In this document: positions 52,822-62,557 of the stretch, one piece after another
Layout of the letters: every line of letters begins with the position of its first letter
How positions within the stretch are numbered: position 1 is the stretch's first letter
From: Bacteriovoracaceae bacterium
GTDB lineage: Bacteria; Bdellovibrionota; Bacteriovoracia; Bacteriovoracales; Bacteriovoracaceae
Direction: 5' to 3'
Assembly (NCBI GenBank): GCA_947441615.1
Contig: CANEUH010000005.1
Location: forward strand, 104,020-168,019
DNA length: 64,000 nt
Notes under the pieces: generated by a model
What the model was told of the DNA's origin: nothing
Database searches by the model: none
What the model saw: only the letters and a program-made list of their open reading frames with translations
Translations under genes and position numbers: made by a program

Positions 52822-55800
52822 TTAGCACACCTTCATCATTCTCATCCAGATCTGCCCTAAGTTTTCAACATGGGGCTTCTGGATGAGGGTCACATGGTCT
52901 CCACCCACAAAATGAATCTGAACTGGTAATTCGCAAAATCTCTGCCATCCATGAGATGGGTCATCAAATTGCGTGCCTACGAATTGGTGGACGGATTTTA
53001 AACGCGTGGGCAATTGTTCCTGGCATCTGAAGAGGTTGAGCTCCGTTGAAATTTTGTTCGGTGTATAGGTCTGCAGACCTTCCAGGTTACTATTGAAGGT
53101 CATGAAGAAATGCTTGATCTCTGAGGATTCAATCTCAACTTTAAAATTAAACTCACGTGCCTTATCGAGATACAGGTGAAGGATCTTGAGTGCCTCATCA
53201 ATGGTCTGAGGATCAGGCATTGCTTCAGTGATGGAGATGATGGAGCTCTCCAGTTCCATTGGATAGGATTGAAACATACCTAAAAGTTCCCAGAAGAACC
53301 ATTCGACTTGAGTCTTAAGTGCAATACTTGTTTGCAGTTTTTCTTTAAGTGCAATGGAGTCTAAAAGTGAGAGTGAGGCGATTTTGAGCCCTTGGATTTC
53401 TAGTTGAGCCGCCATTTCAACTGCAACCACCCCACCAAAGGACCAGCCCATCAGGGAGAGTGGATGGCCTTCGATGAGAATTCCCGCGGACTTTAGGTCT
53501 GCGATATAGCCAGCAGATAAGTTGGGGATGGAATTGGTCGGAGTTCGGGGAGACTGAATGCCGATCATCCGGATGTCTTTTTCTCGAAAGTTTGACTTTA
53601 AGACATTCACCAGAGCTTCATAGCATTGAATACTGCCGCCTATGGGATGAATGATGACGAGCGTAGCCTTGGGCATTCTTATTGGCCTAAACAGTTCAAT
53701 GCATGTCTCGGGAAGCTTTCTACGTGAGTCGAGGCCTTCACCTTGCAGCCAGCGTGCCTGCTTGGCAAGGGTCGGTCTTCTGAGCAGATCCTCAAGCTTA
53801 AGTTTTCTGCCGGCACTCTTACTTAGTTGTGCCACCAGCCTTAAGTAAGAGAGAGAGTTGCCACCTAGTTTGCCAAAGTGGGCTTCTTCGCTTGAGGAAA
53901 TCTGGTCTCTGAGAGGCCTGGCCAATATGATTTCCCAGATTTTAAGGATGTCTTTTTCGAAGGAAGTTAAGGCCATGCTTTTCTTGGAAGGATCTTTTGA
54001 GCGAGGAGACATCCACTCCTTGCTGATTTGGCCAAGTTTCAAGCGGTCGACTTTCCCATTGGAAGTCAAAGGCAGTTCATGGGTCTTCAGGAAGAAAATT
54101 CTGGCGGGGATCATGGCATGCGGAAGAGTGGATTCAAGAGCGTTAATCAGACGCTCTTCTAAGTCAGCTTCTAAGATCGTCGTTGGATAGATGAGGCCAG
54201 CAACCAGAATTTTTTGATCGGGAATGATCCAAGCTGTAGCCTGCTCAGGTAAAAAGCCAAGCAGCTTGGCAGCTTCCGAGAGTTGGGCTTCAATTTCTAA
54301 AAGCTCAATCCTCTGGCCATTGATCTTCACCTGGTTATCAATTCTTCCTAAGTACTGAAGAGAGACTTCCTTGGACCCTATATTTCTGACGAGATCTCCA
54401 GATTTATACCAGCGCCTTCCGTTACGCTCAATCCATTGGGAAGAAGGGACAAGGTAGCCATTGGCCAGGCATGATCCACCAATCCAAAGTTCGCCTGGCA
54501 GACCATCCTTGACGATGGGATTATCTTCCAAGAATCCGTTCACCACAGTCAATGATGTTCCCCATACTGGAGCTCCAATAGGTGGGAGCATGGGAGTTTT
54601 TTCATCCCTCGGATCCACTCGACTTTCAGTCACCACATGAGATTCAGTTGGTCCATATTGGTTGAAGAGCTTGGTTTCTGGATGGGACTTAAAGAATTCA
54701 ATGATGCCCGGGGTGACCTCAAGTTGTTCACCGGCCGTGATGACGACTTTCAAATTCTTATGGATTAGATTTTCACTTAGAGATGAATGGCAGAAATGAT
54801 TGAGGAGGACAAAAGGCAAGAAGATCCTTTCGACTTCCATACCATGTATCCAGCGGTTCACTTCGAAGATGTCTTTTCTGAGCTTATCGGAAGGCATTAG
54901 TAAGCATCCACCTGAACACAGAGTCGTGAAAATTTCCTGAAAGGAGATATCAAAGCTCCATGAGGCGAATTGCAGTGTGCGCATGGCCCTAGGTTCAGAG
55001 GAGAGCTGCCAATCAATCAGGCGTTCAAAAGCCGCTCTGCCCATTTCAATGCCCTTCGGTTTTCCTGTCGAGCCAGAAGTGAAGAGCGTATAAAATGAAG
55101 TCCCTTGACGTTGATCAGTGTTTTTTTCGATGGATATGACAGAATCTTTTAAGACCAGTCGAATATTTGGACTGGATTGAGCAAGCATCTCATTTTGCCT
55201 CCCGATTGGCAGGGTCTGGTCAATAGGAATGATGCTAATGCTTAATTCACTTAAGGCCAATAAAATGGCTAGGGCTTCTGGCGTACGAGGAAGTTCAATT
55301 GAAGCGGTGGTTGCCTTCAAGAGTTGAATTTGATTTTTCCACAAGTCAACCATGACACTCAGTTCATAGTAGCTAAGACTTCTTGAAAACTCGCCATCGT
55401 TAAAAAACACTGCCGGCGAATCCGAGAATTGCCTCCATCGAGAGAGAATGGAGGGAGCTGAATGATCAGGCCTATTCTCAAAAGGAAGCTGAAGGGGAAT
55501 GGATTTTTCAATCAGTCCATCAATGAGGTCTTGGTAAACTGAGAGAAGAAACTCTGGGCTGAATTTGCCATCTCCCCATTGAATCGCAAGCCTGATACTC
55601 ATCGGATATTCTTGAGCGGCCTGAACATGCCAATTGCAAAGAAGTGCAAATTCCGTATTTTCATAGGCGGTGAAAGAAAAGGAGCTATTGTCTTGCTTTA
55701 TCAAAGCGTCATAGCGCTCAAACTGAGTGAAGTTAAAGGCAGTATTAAAGATTCGCTCAAAACCGGAAGCTTGAATGACCTTTGTAAGGGGGAAATGCTT

Positions 55801-58800
55801 GTGCGCCTCAACTTCTTGATCCCCTAATTGAATCTCCCGGGCCAGCGCGATTAAGCCTCCAGTATGAGAAGTACTATAAGGAAGAGTGAGTAAGTAGAGT
55901 CCTAGAGTATCGACCCCTAAATCGACGTCCCTGCCATTGGCGATGACACCGGTAGTGACGTTCTCCGCATGGGTGATCATCTGTAAGGCGCGCAAATGAA
56001 CGGCGAGTAGTAATGATTTTAGTGAGAGAGAATTTTTTCCGCAAAGAACATGCAGGGCCTGAAGCTCGCTCTTAGACCAATGGGTTTCTACCAGCACCTG
56101 ATCTCTTGAAATAGGTTCAAGCAGTGTAGGAGAAACAGACTCCAGTTTTTTCTTCCAGTAGAGGTTGGACTTATTGGATTGCAGAGATTTTTGTTCTTTA
56201 AACCAGGATGAGACCAAGTTTTTTAAGTCTTTTGTGCTGGCCGCGATAATGTCCTGGTCTGATAAGAGGGAGGTGATCAAAACCGAAGCGCTCCATCCAT
56301 CAAGGGCGGCGTGATGAAAGGAGAGGATTAACTCAGTTTCTCGCGAGAGTGTTGACTTGAAAAACATTCGGACTAAAGGACCCAGCTTTAAGTCAAGAGG
56401 ATGAATTTTTCTTTCGATCAAGTCACTGATCCATTTTTGAGAATCAGCTTCAGCTGGCATCACATGCCAACTCTGGCAGGCTTCCTTACTGACAAGCCAC
56501 AGAGGTTTTTCTGGGGCCTCCAAGTGTAGAGTGGCCCTGAGTATCGGATGCACTCCAGTGAGTTTTCTCCAACGCTTTTCAAGTTCAAATTGATCTAAAG
56601 CCGAAGGTATCCTAAGATGAAAGATGTCATGGTAAGTGCCGGGATGGGTAACCGATCTGCTTTCTTCAATATAGGCCAGTGCCAGTTCTAGCTCACGCGC
56701 TGGATAGGCGATGGATTCAGCGGGAATCCAAGCCTGCTCATCTACAGAAGGAGTATAGCTCTCAAGCCCCGTTTCTTCTGTCTTTAAATCTCGCTTAAGC
56801 AAAATCGCCATTCCTTTCAAATTTGGCTCAAGCATGAAAGCAGGAATGCTGAAATCAAAACCAAAAGGTCTCAGCTTGCTTTTGATTCTCAGAATTTTTA
56901 ATGAGTCACCACTCAGTTCAAAAAATGAAGAAGAAGGAGAGACGGGAAAGCGCTGGAGCACTTCTTCCCAAATAGGAATGAGCAGACCTTCAAGGGGAGT
57001 GAATTTTTCATAAGTGGGACTATTTGAGACCAGTAGAGCTCTCTCGATCCTGGCCGAGACCTCATCGAGATGCATAGATTCTGATTTTCCATGCCCAGAA
57101 ACAGGGAAATCAACGAGCCTTCTCCATTCATTGGGAACCATATAGTCAGGCAAGACATTGCTCAAAGACATCTTAAGTGAGTCTTTGAGTTTGAGAGCGT
57201 CCTCTTCAGTTAAGTCGGGCGAAAGTTTTAAGTAAGCGACAAGAGCTTCTTGATTCCTAAGCCTAACCTTGGAACGCACACTGAAATTAATGATGGAGAG
57301 TCTTGCTTCAATTTCTTCGAGTTCAATTCTGAATCCATGCCACTTCACCTGTTGGTCTATCCTGCCCAGATATTGAATTTCACCGTTAGGTAGAAATTTA
57401 CCTAAGTCACCCGTGCGATAAATCCTTCCCCATAAATGAGAGTGAATGAATTTTTCATCAGTCAGTTCAGGACGAGCTACATAGCCCATACCAACGGCAG
57501 TGCCCCCAATGATGATTTCCCCTTGCCATCCAAGTGGAAGTGGTGAGAGTTCTGAATTCACAATGTAGATCTGAGTGTTGTCTATGGGCTTACCAATAGA
57601 AATGACTCCGTGATCCTGTGGTCTGATTTGAACGGCCGTCACATCTACGGCGCATTCAGTGGGGCCGTAGAGATTATGAAGCTCAATGCCAGGAAGAATC
57701 TTAAAGAACCTCTGGGTTGTACTTCGACTGAGAGATTCGCCACTGCACAGAACTTTCTTAAGGCTTGGGAACTGACGGTTTAAAAATGAGGCTTCGTCTA
57801 AAAATGCTTCTAGCATGGAAGGAACAAAATGCAGGACATTGATTTTTTGGTTAAGAATGATCTCGGCCAAGGCTTTGGGGTCTTTATGAGATTCCGGAGG
57901 AGACATGACAAGAGTGCCTCCCTCAATCAGTGGCCAGAAGAATTCCCATACCGACACGTCGAAAGTATAAGGAGTTTTTTGCAGGACTCTCTCGCCCATA
58001 TGAAGCTGGTATTCTTTTTGATGCCACTTAAGACGGTTAACAATCGCTCCATGAGAATTCATCGCCCCTTTAGGTTTTCCAGTTGAGCCGGAAGTAAAGA
58101 TGATATAGGCGGGGTCATGCACACTGATGCTTGGTTTTTTTCCATTCCGCTCATCACGGGAAAATTCAGTGCTTGGACTGAGGATCAAGGAAGGAGAGCA
58201 CTCTTCCATCATTTCTTGTCTTCTTGACTCAGGCAGGTCTGGATCAAAGGGAACATAGGCCCCACCAGCTTTAATGGTCGCTAAAATGGCAATGACAAGT
58301 TCAGCAGAGCGATAGAAGCTCACGCCTATGTTTCCGGGTTTATTACTAGTCTCAGAAAGTATACGGGAGGCCAAGGTTTCAGCCTTTTTATTGAGTTCTT
58401 CATAACTTAAGGACCTCTCCTCATTATCCTTGAAATAGATCAGTGCACAGGCATGGGGAGTGGCACTTGCCTGTTTCTCAAAAAGAGAGGCAAGGGTGTC
58501 TGTATGAGAGTGAGTCTTGGTGAGTGCATTCCAAGACCTGAGTGTTTCCGCGTGAGCAAGGGGAAGAAAACTTAAGTCCTTCACCTTTTCAGATTTAAGA
58601 TCCACTTTCTTTGTGAGCTCAGAGATTCCATGCAGCCAGCTTTCCACGAAGTGTCCTGCTGTCTCCATGGTAAAGATTTCTGAATCAAACTCCAGCCATC
58701 CATTCCAGCTTTTCTTGCTCGGGTGGGAGTGAATGACCCATTCAAGATCGCTCTTGGATGAGTAAGGGACAAACGAGGTGAGATGCAGGTCTTCGAAGTC

Positions 58801-59823
58801 AGGAATTTCAATTTTTTCATTAAACTGATTCTGAAAGGTGAGGATCGATGATGACTTGGGAAAAGCTGTCAGTCCTCGGGCAGCATCCAGCGCTTCTTTT
58901 TTAGCGAGTGAGAAGCTGCTTTTTACATCTTCTAGAAGATCACTCCAAGTTGTACTGGAAGTGATTGTAGCGGAGCTTCTACCTAGCCCCACCAGAGGGC
59001 CTTTCATAAAGCGGCTTCTGGTTGTTGATCTGTTGCTAAACGGGGACACGAGGCTTGGATTTGGATTGCGTGTCGCCTGGGCGGTCCAGGCCAGTGTGTA
59101 GGCCAAGGTTAATTGATAAGGAGTAATCTGAAGTTTTGTGGCCACCTCCAAAAAATCTTGGGTTAGTTTTTCAGAGAAATTAAACTGAACCCTGTCGCCT
59201 GTGTGCTTTGAGACCTTAGGTCTTGTAAAGTCCAAGGCAAAATCATTTTCGTCTGGAACAGCAAAGACTTCGCTTGATTTAACAATAGAGGCTGAGTGGT
59301 AATCGAGATAGTCCAAGGGGCCTGGAATAAGGGCGGGACCCCTCGCTTCCTTGCCCGTGATAGCATTGATCAAATCATTGAGGAAGAGCGCAAAGCAAGC
59401 ACCATCCCAGATCAAGTGATGGGTGATGAAGAGAAAGTGCAGTTTATCCTTGGTCTTTAATAAATAGACTTTTATCCATTGGGCCTTATGAAGATCAAAG
59501 GGAATCGAGGCCAGGCGCCTGGACTCTTTTTCTAATCTGGCTTCATTTTTGATCTCATCATCGAATTCTTGAAAAGACCAGCCAGTATGATGGACATCGA
59601 TGTGAACTGACAAAGACTCCTCATAGGTGAATTTAGCCTGGGCCAGTGGGTATTTGCCAATGGCAGAGGTGAGAGCAGTTTTAATTTTCTCAATTTTCTG
59701 GGCTTCTCTGGAAGCTTCAGCGCGGGAAGAGGAGAGGTCGTAAGCCAAGTTATATGCTGGAGAGCTTGGGTAAAGCTCTTGAAATGTCCACAGCATGGAC
59801 TGAAATGCATTGGCTTTTTTCAT
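52822..59823 (-). CDS. Two-module nonribosomal peptide synthetase (C-A-PCP-C-A-PCP-TE)
   Basis: 2333 residues. C1 has HHLIWDG at 135-141. A1 spans about 448-915 with FTSGSTGKPKG; aligning by hand to PheA gives code D622 V623 W626 H665 L692 S694 L718 V726 D727 K913, one residue from the serine code. PCP1 serine is 974 (SGDS). C2 has HHAALDG at 1170-1176. A2, about 1475-1930, reads DIQFIAQVVK, close to Pro-type DVQFIAHVVK. PCP2 serine is 1990 (GGNS). The TE has GWSFG with Ser2128 and a late GDHVTL. The N-terminal C domain suggests an acyl starter. Predicted product: an acylated Ser-Pro-like dipeptide, possibly cyclised by the TE. Confidence 0.95.
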   Translation of the reverse strand: MKKANAFQSMLWTFQELYPSSPAYNLAYDLSSSRAEASREAQKIEKIKTALTSAIGKYPLAQAKFTYEESLSVHIDVHHTGWSFQEFDDEIKNEARLEKESRRLASIPFDLHKAQWIKVYLLKTKDKLHFLFITHHLIWDGACFALFLNDLINAITGKEARGPALIPGPLDYLDYHSASIVKSSEVFAVPDENDFALDFTRPKVSKHTGDRVQFNFSEKLTQDFLEVATKLQITPYQLTLAYTLAWTAQATRNPNPSLVSPFSNRSTTRSRFMKGPLVGLGRSSATITSSTTWSDLLEDVKSSFSLAKKEALDAARGLTAFPKSSSILTFQNQFNEKIEIPDFEDLHLTSFVPYSSKSDLEWVIHSHPSKKSWNGWLEFDSEIFTMETAGHFVESWLHGISELTKKVDLKSEKVKDLSFLPLAHAETLRSWNALTKTHSHTDTLASLFEKQASATPHACALIYFKDNEERSLSYEELNKKAETLASRILSETSNKPGNIGVSFYRSAELVIAILATIKAGGAYVPFDPDLPESRRQEMMEECSPSLILSPSTEFSRDERNGKKPSISVHDPAYIIFTSGSTGKPKGAMNSHGAIVNRLKWHQKEYQLHMGERVLQKTPYTFDVSVWEFFWPLIEGGTLVMSPPESHKDPKALAEIILNQKINVLHFVPSMLEAFLDEASFLNRQFPSLKKVLCSGESLSRSTTQRFFKILPGIELHNLYGPTECAVDVTAVQIRPQDHGVISIGKPIDNTQIYIVNSELSPLPLGWQGEIIIGGTAVGMGYVARPELTDEKFIHSHLWGRIYRTGDLGKFLPNGEIQYLGRIDQQVKWHGFRIELEEIEARLSIINFSVRSKVRLRNQEALVAYLKLSPDLTEEDALKLKDSLKMSLSNVLPDYMVPNEWRRLVDFPVSGHGKSESMHLDEVSARIERALLVSNSPTYEKFTPLEGLLIPIWEEVLQRFPVSPSSSFFELSGDSLKILRIKSKLRPFGFDFSIPAFMLEPNLKGMAILLKRDLKTEETGLESYTPSVDEQAWIPAESIAYPARELELALAYIEESRSVTHPGTYHDIFHLRIPSALDQFELEKRWRKLTGVHPILRATLHLEAPEKPLWLVSKEACQSWHVMPAEADSQKWISDLIERKIHPLDLKLGPLVRMFFKSTLSRETELILSFHHAALDGWSASVLITSLLSDQDIIAASTKDLKNLVSSWFKEQKSLQSNKSNLYWKKKLESVSPTLLEPISRDQVLVETHWSKSELQALHVLCGKNSLSLKSLLLAVHLRALQMITHAENVTTGVIANGRDVDLGVDTLGLYLLTLPYSTSHTGGLIALAREIQLGDQEVEAHKHFPLTKVIQASGFERIFNTAFNFTQFERYDALIKQDNSSFSFTAYENTEFALLCNWHVQAAQEYPMSIRLAIQWGDGKFSPEFLLSVYQDLIDGLIEKSIPLQLPFENRPDHSAPSILSRWRQFSDSPAVFFNDGEFSRSLSYYELSVMVDLWKNQIQLLKATTASIELPRTPEALAILLALSELSISIIPIDQTLPIGRQNEMLAQSSPNIRLVLKDSVISIEKNTDQRQGTSFYTLFTSGSTGKPKGIEMGRAAFERLIDWQLSSEPRAMRTLQFASWSFDISFQEIFTTLCSGGCLLMPSDKLRKDIFEVNRWIHGMEVERIFLPFVLLNHFCHSSLSENLIHKNLKVVITAGEQLEVTPGIIEFFKSHPETKLFNQYGPTESHVVTESRVDPRDEKTPMLPPIGAPVWGTSLTVVNGFLEDNPIVKDGLPGELWIGGSCLANGYLVPSSQWIERNGRRWYKSGDLVRNIGSKEVSLQYLGRIDNQVKINGQRIELLEIEAQLSEAAKLLGFLPEQATAWIIPDQKILVAGLIYPTTILEADLEERLINALESTLPHAMIPARIFFLKTHELPLTSNGKVDRLKLGQISKEWMSPRSKDPSKKSMALTSFEKDILKIWEIILARPLRDQISSSEEAHFGKLGGNSLSYLRLVAQLSKSAGRKLKLEDLLRRPTLAKQARWLQGEGLDSRRKLPETCIELFRPIRMPKATLVIIHPIGGSIQCYEALVNVLKSNFREKDIRMIGIQSPRTPTNSIPNLSAGYIADLKSAGILIEGHPLSLMGWSFGGVVAVEMAAQLEIQGLKIASLSLLDSIALKEKLQTSIALKTQVEWFFWELLGMFQSYPMELESSIISITEAMPDPQTIDEALKILHLYLDKAREFNFKVEIESSEIKHFFMTFNSNLEGLQTYTPNKISTELNLFRCQEQLPTRLKSVHQFVGTQFDDPSHGWQRFCELPVQIHFVGGDHVTLIQKPHVENLGQIWMRMMKVC

Positions 59824-60374
59824 TCAATAACCTTGGCCAGTGCAATGATGAATTGCTTCTTGCTGAGGTTTGGCAGTGTGAGGCTTCGTAGCTGGCAGCG
59901 CACTTCCACGCTCATCTGCTCAAACTGAAGGTAGAGGTCTTCCGATTTCATTCGCACACTGCTTAGACTGACTTCACGGAAATCCAAGAACTGCTGGGTG
60001 ATTGGGTAAGTGAGTTTATAAAGGGCTTCTTTTGCACTGAAGAGTAGACTCACTGCCTTTTCAGCACTGAAGGGTTTCAATAATTGAAATTCCTCCTCAC
60101 TGCCCACCAAGTCCCTGACTTCTTCTGTGATGGAGGGACTTATCAATTCCTGGAGGTCCACGCCGATGGAGTGGGTGTGACTTAAGGCCGCTACAAAAAG
60201 TGTCAACTCTGGAGTAAGCTCGCAGTGAGAGATTGAACCCTTTAGGCCTTTTGGCCATGCACGCGCCTGACCAGGCACGGACTTGGTTCCATGGTTGAGC
60301 CTCTTTTCTAGAAAAGCTTCCCACTCCATATGAGATCCCAGGAGGAAATCGAAGCTGACCTGTTCATCGTTCAT
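59820..60374 (-). CDS. 4'-phosphopantetheinyl transferase (Sfp type)
   Basis: 184 residues, on the short side for Sfp enzymes (about 220-230). SIGVDLQEL carries the Mg-binding aspartate, and FSAKEALYKLTYP is the conserved helix with Glu and Lys. It adds the phosphopantetheine arm to the two PCP domains of the neighbouring NRPS, with which it overlaps by 4 bp (ATGA). Being first in the operon, its translation precedes NRPS translation. An N-terminal SHMEWEAF region replaces the usual RP/KP start motifs. Confidence 0.9.
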   Translation of the reverse strand: MNDEQVSFDFLLGSHMEWEAFLEKRLNHGTKSVPGQARAWPKGLKGSISHCELTPELTLFVAALSHTHSIGVDLQELISPSITEEVRDLVGSEEEFQLLKPFSAEKAVSLLFSAKEALYKLTYPITQQFLDFREVSLSSVRMKSEDLYLQFEQMSVEVRCQLRSLTLPNLSKKQFIIALAKVIE

Positions 60375-60491
60375 AATGGTATTTTAAGCGATATTATTGT
60401 TAGGAAAAAATCGGAATATTTTGCTTGCTCTATGATGAAATTTTGGATGTGGGATAATTGAAGGATGACTAAAATGACAAAACTTTAACTA
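60375..60491. promoter_or_regulatory. Divergent promoter region of NRPS cluster
   Basis: 117 bases between the PPTase-NRPS operon and the monooxygenase operon, AT-rich, with a GATAAT-like box at 60453-60458 but no good -35. A seven-codon ATG frame (60465-60488) ends three bases before the monooxygenase ATG; any role is conjecture. Confidence 0.4.
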
Positions 60492-61691
60492 ATGAGCCTG
60501 TTAATGTCTCATCAGCTTTTATTCGCTGGCGGTGGGATCGGAGGTCTGACCTCTGCTGTTCTGTCTCATCAAGCAGGAATTGATTGTCGTGTGCTTGAGC
60601 AGGCAAAGCGCTATGAGGAGAAGGGATCAGGCATCTCGTTGATGAGCAATGCCATCCTCGCCTTGCGAGAATTTGGCCTAGATCAAGCTTTCATGGACAT
60701 TGGCGAGGCGATGACTGACTTCCAGGTCAGAGACCCTAAAGACCGCCTTATTTTTTCTTCTGATTTTGCTAAGATCACTAAGCATGTGGGGGCCCCGAGT
60801 CTTTGTCTTCACCGAGGGGACTTACAAAAACTCTTGCTTGAGCTGGCCAAGAAAATCCCAATCGATCTTGATTCAAGAGTGTGTGATTATCAAGTGGGCC
60901 CAGCTGGAGTACTCACGACCGCCGAGGTCGGTGGATCAATTCAAAAATATCAGTCTCAATTGCTCGTTGGCTGTGATGGACTGAAGTCAAAGGTGAGAGA
61001 ACTTTTAGAACAGAAGAATCCATCCCTTGCCATCCCCAGCACTCCTCTACGATCATCCGGTTTCACTGCCTGGCTTGGAACGATTCCTTTTCAAGCAAGC
61101 AGCTTTAAACCCGGTATGGTCATTCATTACTGGGGAGAGGGAATGCGCGTTGGTCTCATTGATATTGGTAAGGGACGGCTATACTGGTGGGTCACCATGA
61201 ATCATTCTTTGGTTCAAAAAGGTCCCATCTTAGAATTCTTACGTGAGCGCTTTAAAAATTGGCCACCATTAGTGCGAGCAGCATTGGAACAAACACCGGA
61301 CTCATATGATATCATCCAGGTCGAAACTCTGGACCGCAAGCCCCGTGATTTTTGGGGCATCGGGCCTGTCACTTTATTAGGCGATGCCGCCCATCCTTCA
61401 CTTACAAGTTTAGGGCAAGGGGCCGGTCTTGCGATTGAAGATGCGGTGGTACTCACCAAAAATTTGAGTGCTCAGTGTTCTGCTGAAGGGCTACGCGTCT
61501 TTGAGTCTCTAAGGAGAAGGCGCACTTCTCAGGTCGTGAATCTGAGCCGGACCGTGGCCACCTATGAACAGTGGGAAAATAAACTGGCGGTGGGTTTGAG
61601 AAATACGGCCTTCAGGCTCATGCCGCAAGCGATGATCGACGCTCAAAATAAATCACTACTTCATTTTCCCAAGATTAAGGAATCGCCATGA
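60492..61691 (+). CDS. FAD-dependent class A monooxygenase
   Basis: 399 residues. The GxGxxG FAD loop GGGIGGLTSAVLSHQAG, the DG motif LVGCDGLKSKVRELL and the GD motif LLGDAAHPSLTSLGQGAG place it in the salicylate-hydroxylase / PHBH-like family, which hydroxylates aromatic or conjugated substrates with NAD(P)H and O2. Met5 (60504) is an alternative start and neither start has a clear ribosome site. It probably tailors the NRPS product or its acyl precursor (inference). The stop overlaps the SDR start by 4 bp. Confidence 0.9.
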   Translation: MSLLMSHQLLFAGGGIGGLTSAVLSHQAGIDCRVLEQAKRYEEKGSGISLMSNAILALREFGLDQAFMDIGEAMTDFQVRDPKDRLIFSSDFAKITKHVGAPSLCLHRGDLQKLLLELAKKIPIDLDSRVCDYQVGPAGVLTTAEVGGSIQKYQSQLLVGCDGLKSKVRELLEQKNPSLAIPSTPLRSSGFTAWLGTIPFQASSFKPGMVIHYWGEGMRVGLIDIGKGRLYWWVTMNHSLVQKGPILEFLRERFKNWPPLVRAALEQTPDSYDIIQVETLDRKPRDFWGIGPVTLLGDAAHPSLTSLGQGAGLAIEDAVVLTKNLSAQCSAEGLRVFESLRRRRTSQVVNLSRTVATYEQWENKLAVGLRNTAFRLMPQAMIDAQNKSLLHFPKIKESP

Positions 61692-62557
61692 ATTGGGTAC
61701 TGATCACTGGTTCTTCTTCCGGACTGGGAGCGGAGTGCTGCCGCTATTTACTTGAATCTCATTTTGGAGTGTTTGCCACCGTTAGAAACCGGTCTCATCT
61801 GCCTCAATGGATCATTGGGTTGAGTCCTGACCTTCGTCAAAATCTGCACGTGCTCGAATTAGACATGAACCAAAGTGAAAAGTTTGAAGTTTCGATTCAA
61901 GAGATGAAGCGGGTTCTTGAGCAAAGGAAGGGAAGTCTTGTAGGCCTAGTGAATAATGCTGGAATCTGCATTACTGGTCCTTTGGAATTACTCAAAGAGG
62001 AGCAGTTGCTTGAGCAAATGAGAGTGAATTGGCTTGGCCCCATTCTTCTCACCCAAAAACTGCTGCCGTTACTGAGAGCTTCTCAAGGTAAGATCATCAA
62101 TATTGGATCGGCCGCTGGCATGATTGCCCTGCCTTTTCTTTCGGCCTATTCCTCATCTAAATTTGCCATTGAGGCTTGGTCTGATTCTCTGAGACGAGAG
62201 CTGATCAGTCAGGGAGTCAAGGTGGTCCTATTTCAAGTGGGAAGTATCGCCACTCCTATTTGGCAAAAGCTTGAGGATAATGCCATTGCTAACCTCAAGG
62301 GAGCTGATGCCACACAAACCAAGATCTATGAAGTGGGTGTGAAAAACTTTTTGCACGCCAATGGCGAGGAGGCACTCAAGAGAAAAACTCATCCTAAGGA
62401 TGTGGCTGGCGCACTCAAGAAGGTCTTGGCCCAAGCTAATCCTCCCAGCCGTGTTAAGATTGGAGGAGATGCCATATTGACATCGATAGTGACTAAAATT
62501 CTGCCCGATAAATTATTGGACTTCATTCTTTGTAAAGGTCTGGGGCTATGGAAGTAA
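61688..62557 (+). CDS. Short-chain dehydrogenase/reductase
   Basis: 289 residues. LITGSSSGLGAECC is the NAD(P) loop, LVNNAGICITGPL the NNAG motif, and AYSSSKFAIEAWSDSLRREL carries the YxxxK catalytic pair. The layout resembles classical retinol-dehydrogenase-like SDRs. It would oxidise or reduce a hydroxyl/keto group of the product or precursor. It overlaps the monooxygenase by 4 bp and the condensation-like gene by 10 bp, giving a tight three-gene operon. Confidence 0.9.
   Translation: MNWVLITGSSSGLGAECCRYLLESHFGVFATVRNRSHLPQWIIGLSPDLRQNLHVLELDMNQSEKFEVSIQEMKRVLEQRKGSLVGLVNNAGICITGPLELLKEEQLLEQMRVNWLGPILLTQKLLPLLRASQGKIINIGSAAGMIALPFLSAYSSSKFAIEAWSDSLRRELISQGVKVVLFQVGSIATPIWQKLEDNAIANLKGADATQTKIYEVGVKNFLHANGEEALKRKTHPKDVAGALKKVLAQANPPSRVKIGGDAILTSIVTKILPDKLLDFILCKGLGLWK

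Noticed and set aside
53651..59810. Long antisense frames inside the NRPS gene
   Set aside because: They are opposite or frame-shifted shadows of a single well-supported 7-kb gene, with no protein-like motifs.
52822..60374. Enterobactin-type siderophore synthetase
   Set aside because: The Ser-specific first module is EntF-like, but no dihydroxybenzoate genes, aryl carrier or iron-uptake receptor are present and there is a second, Pro-like module.
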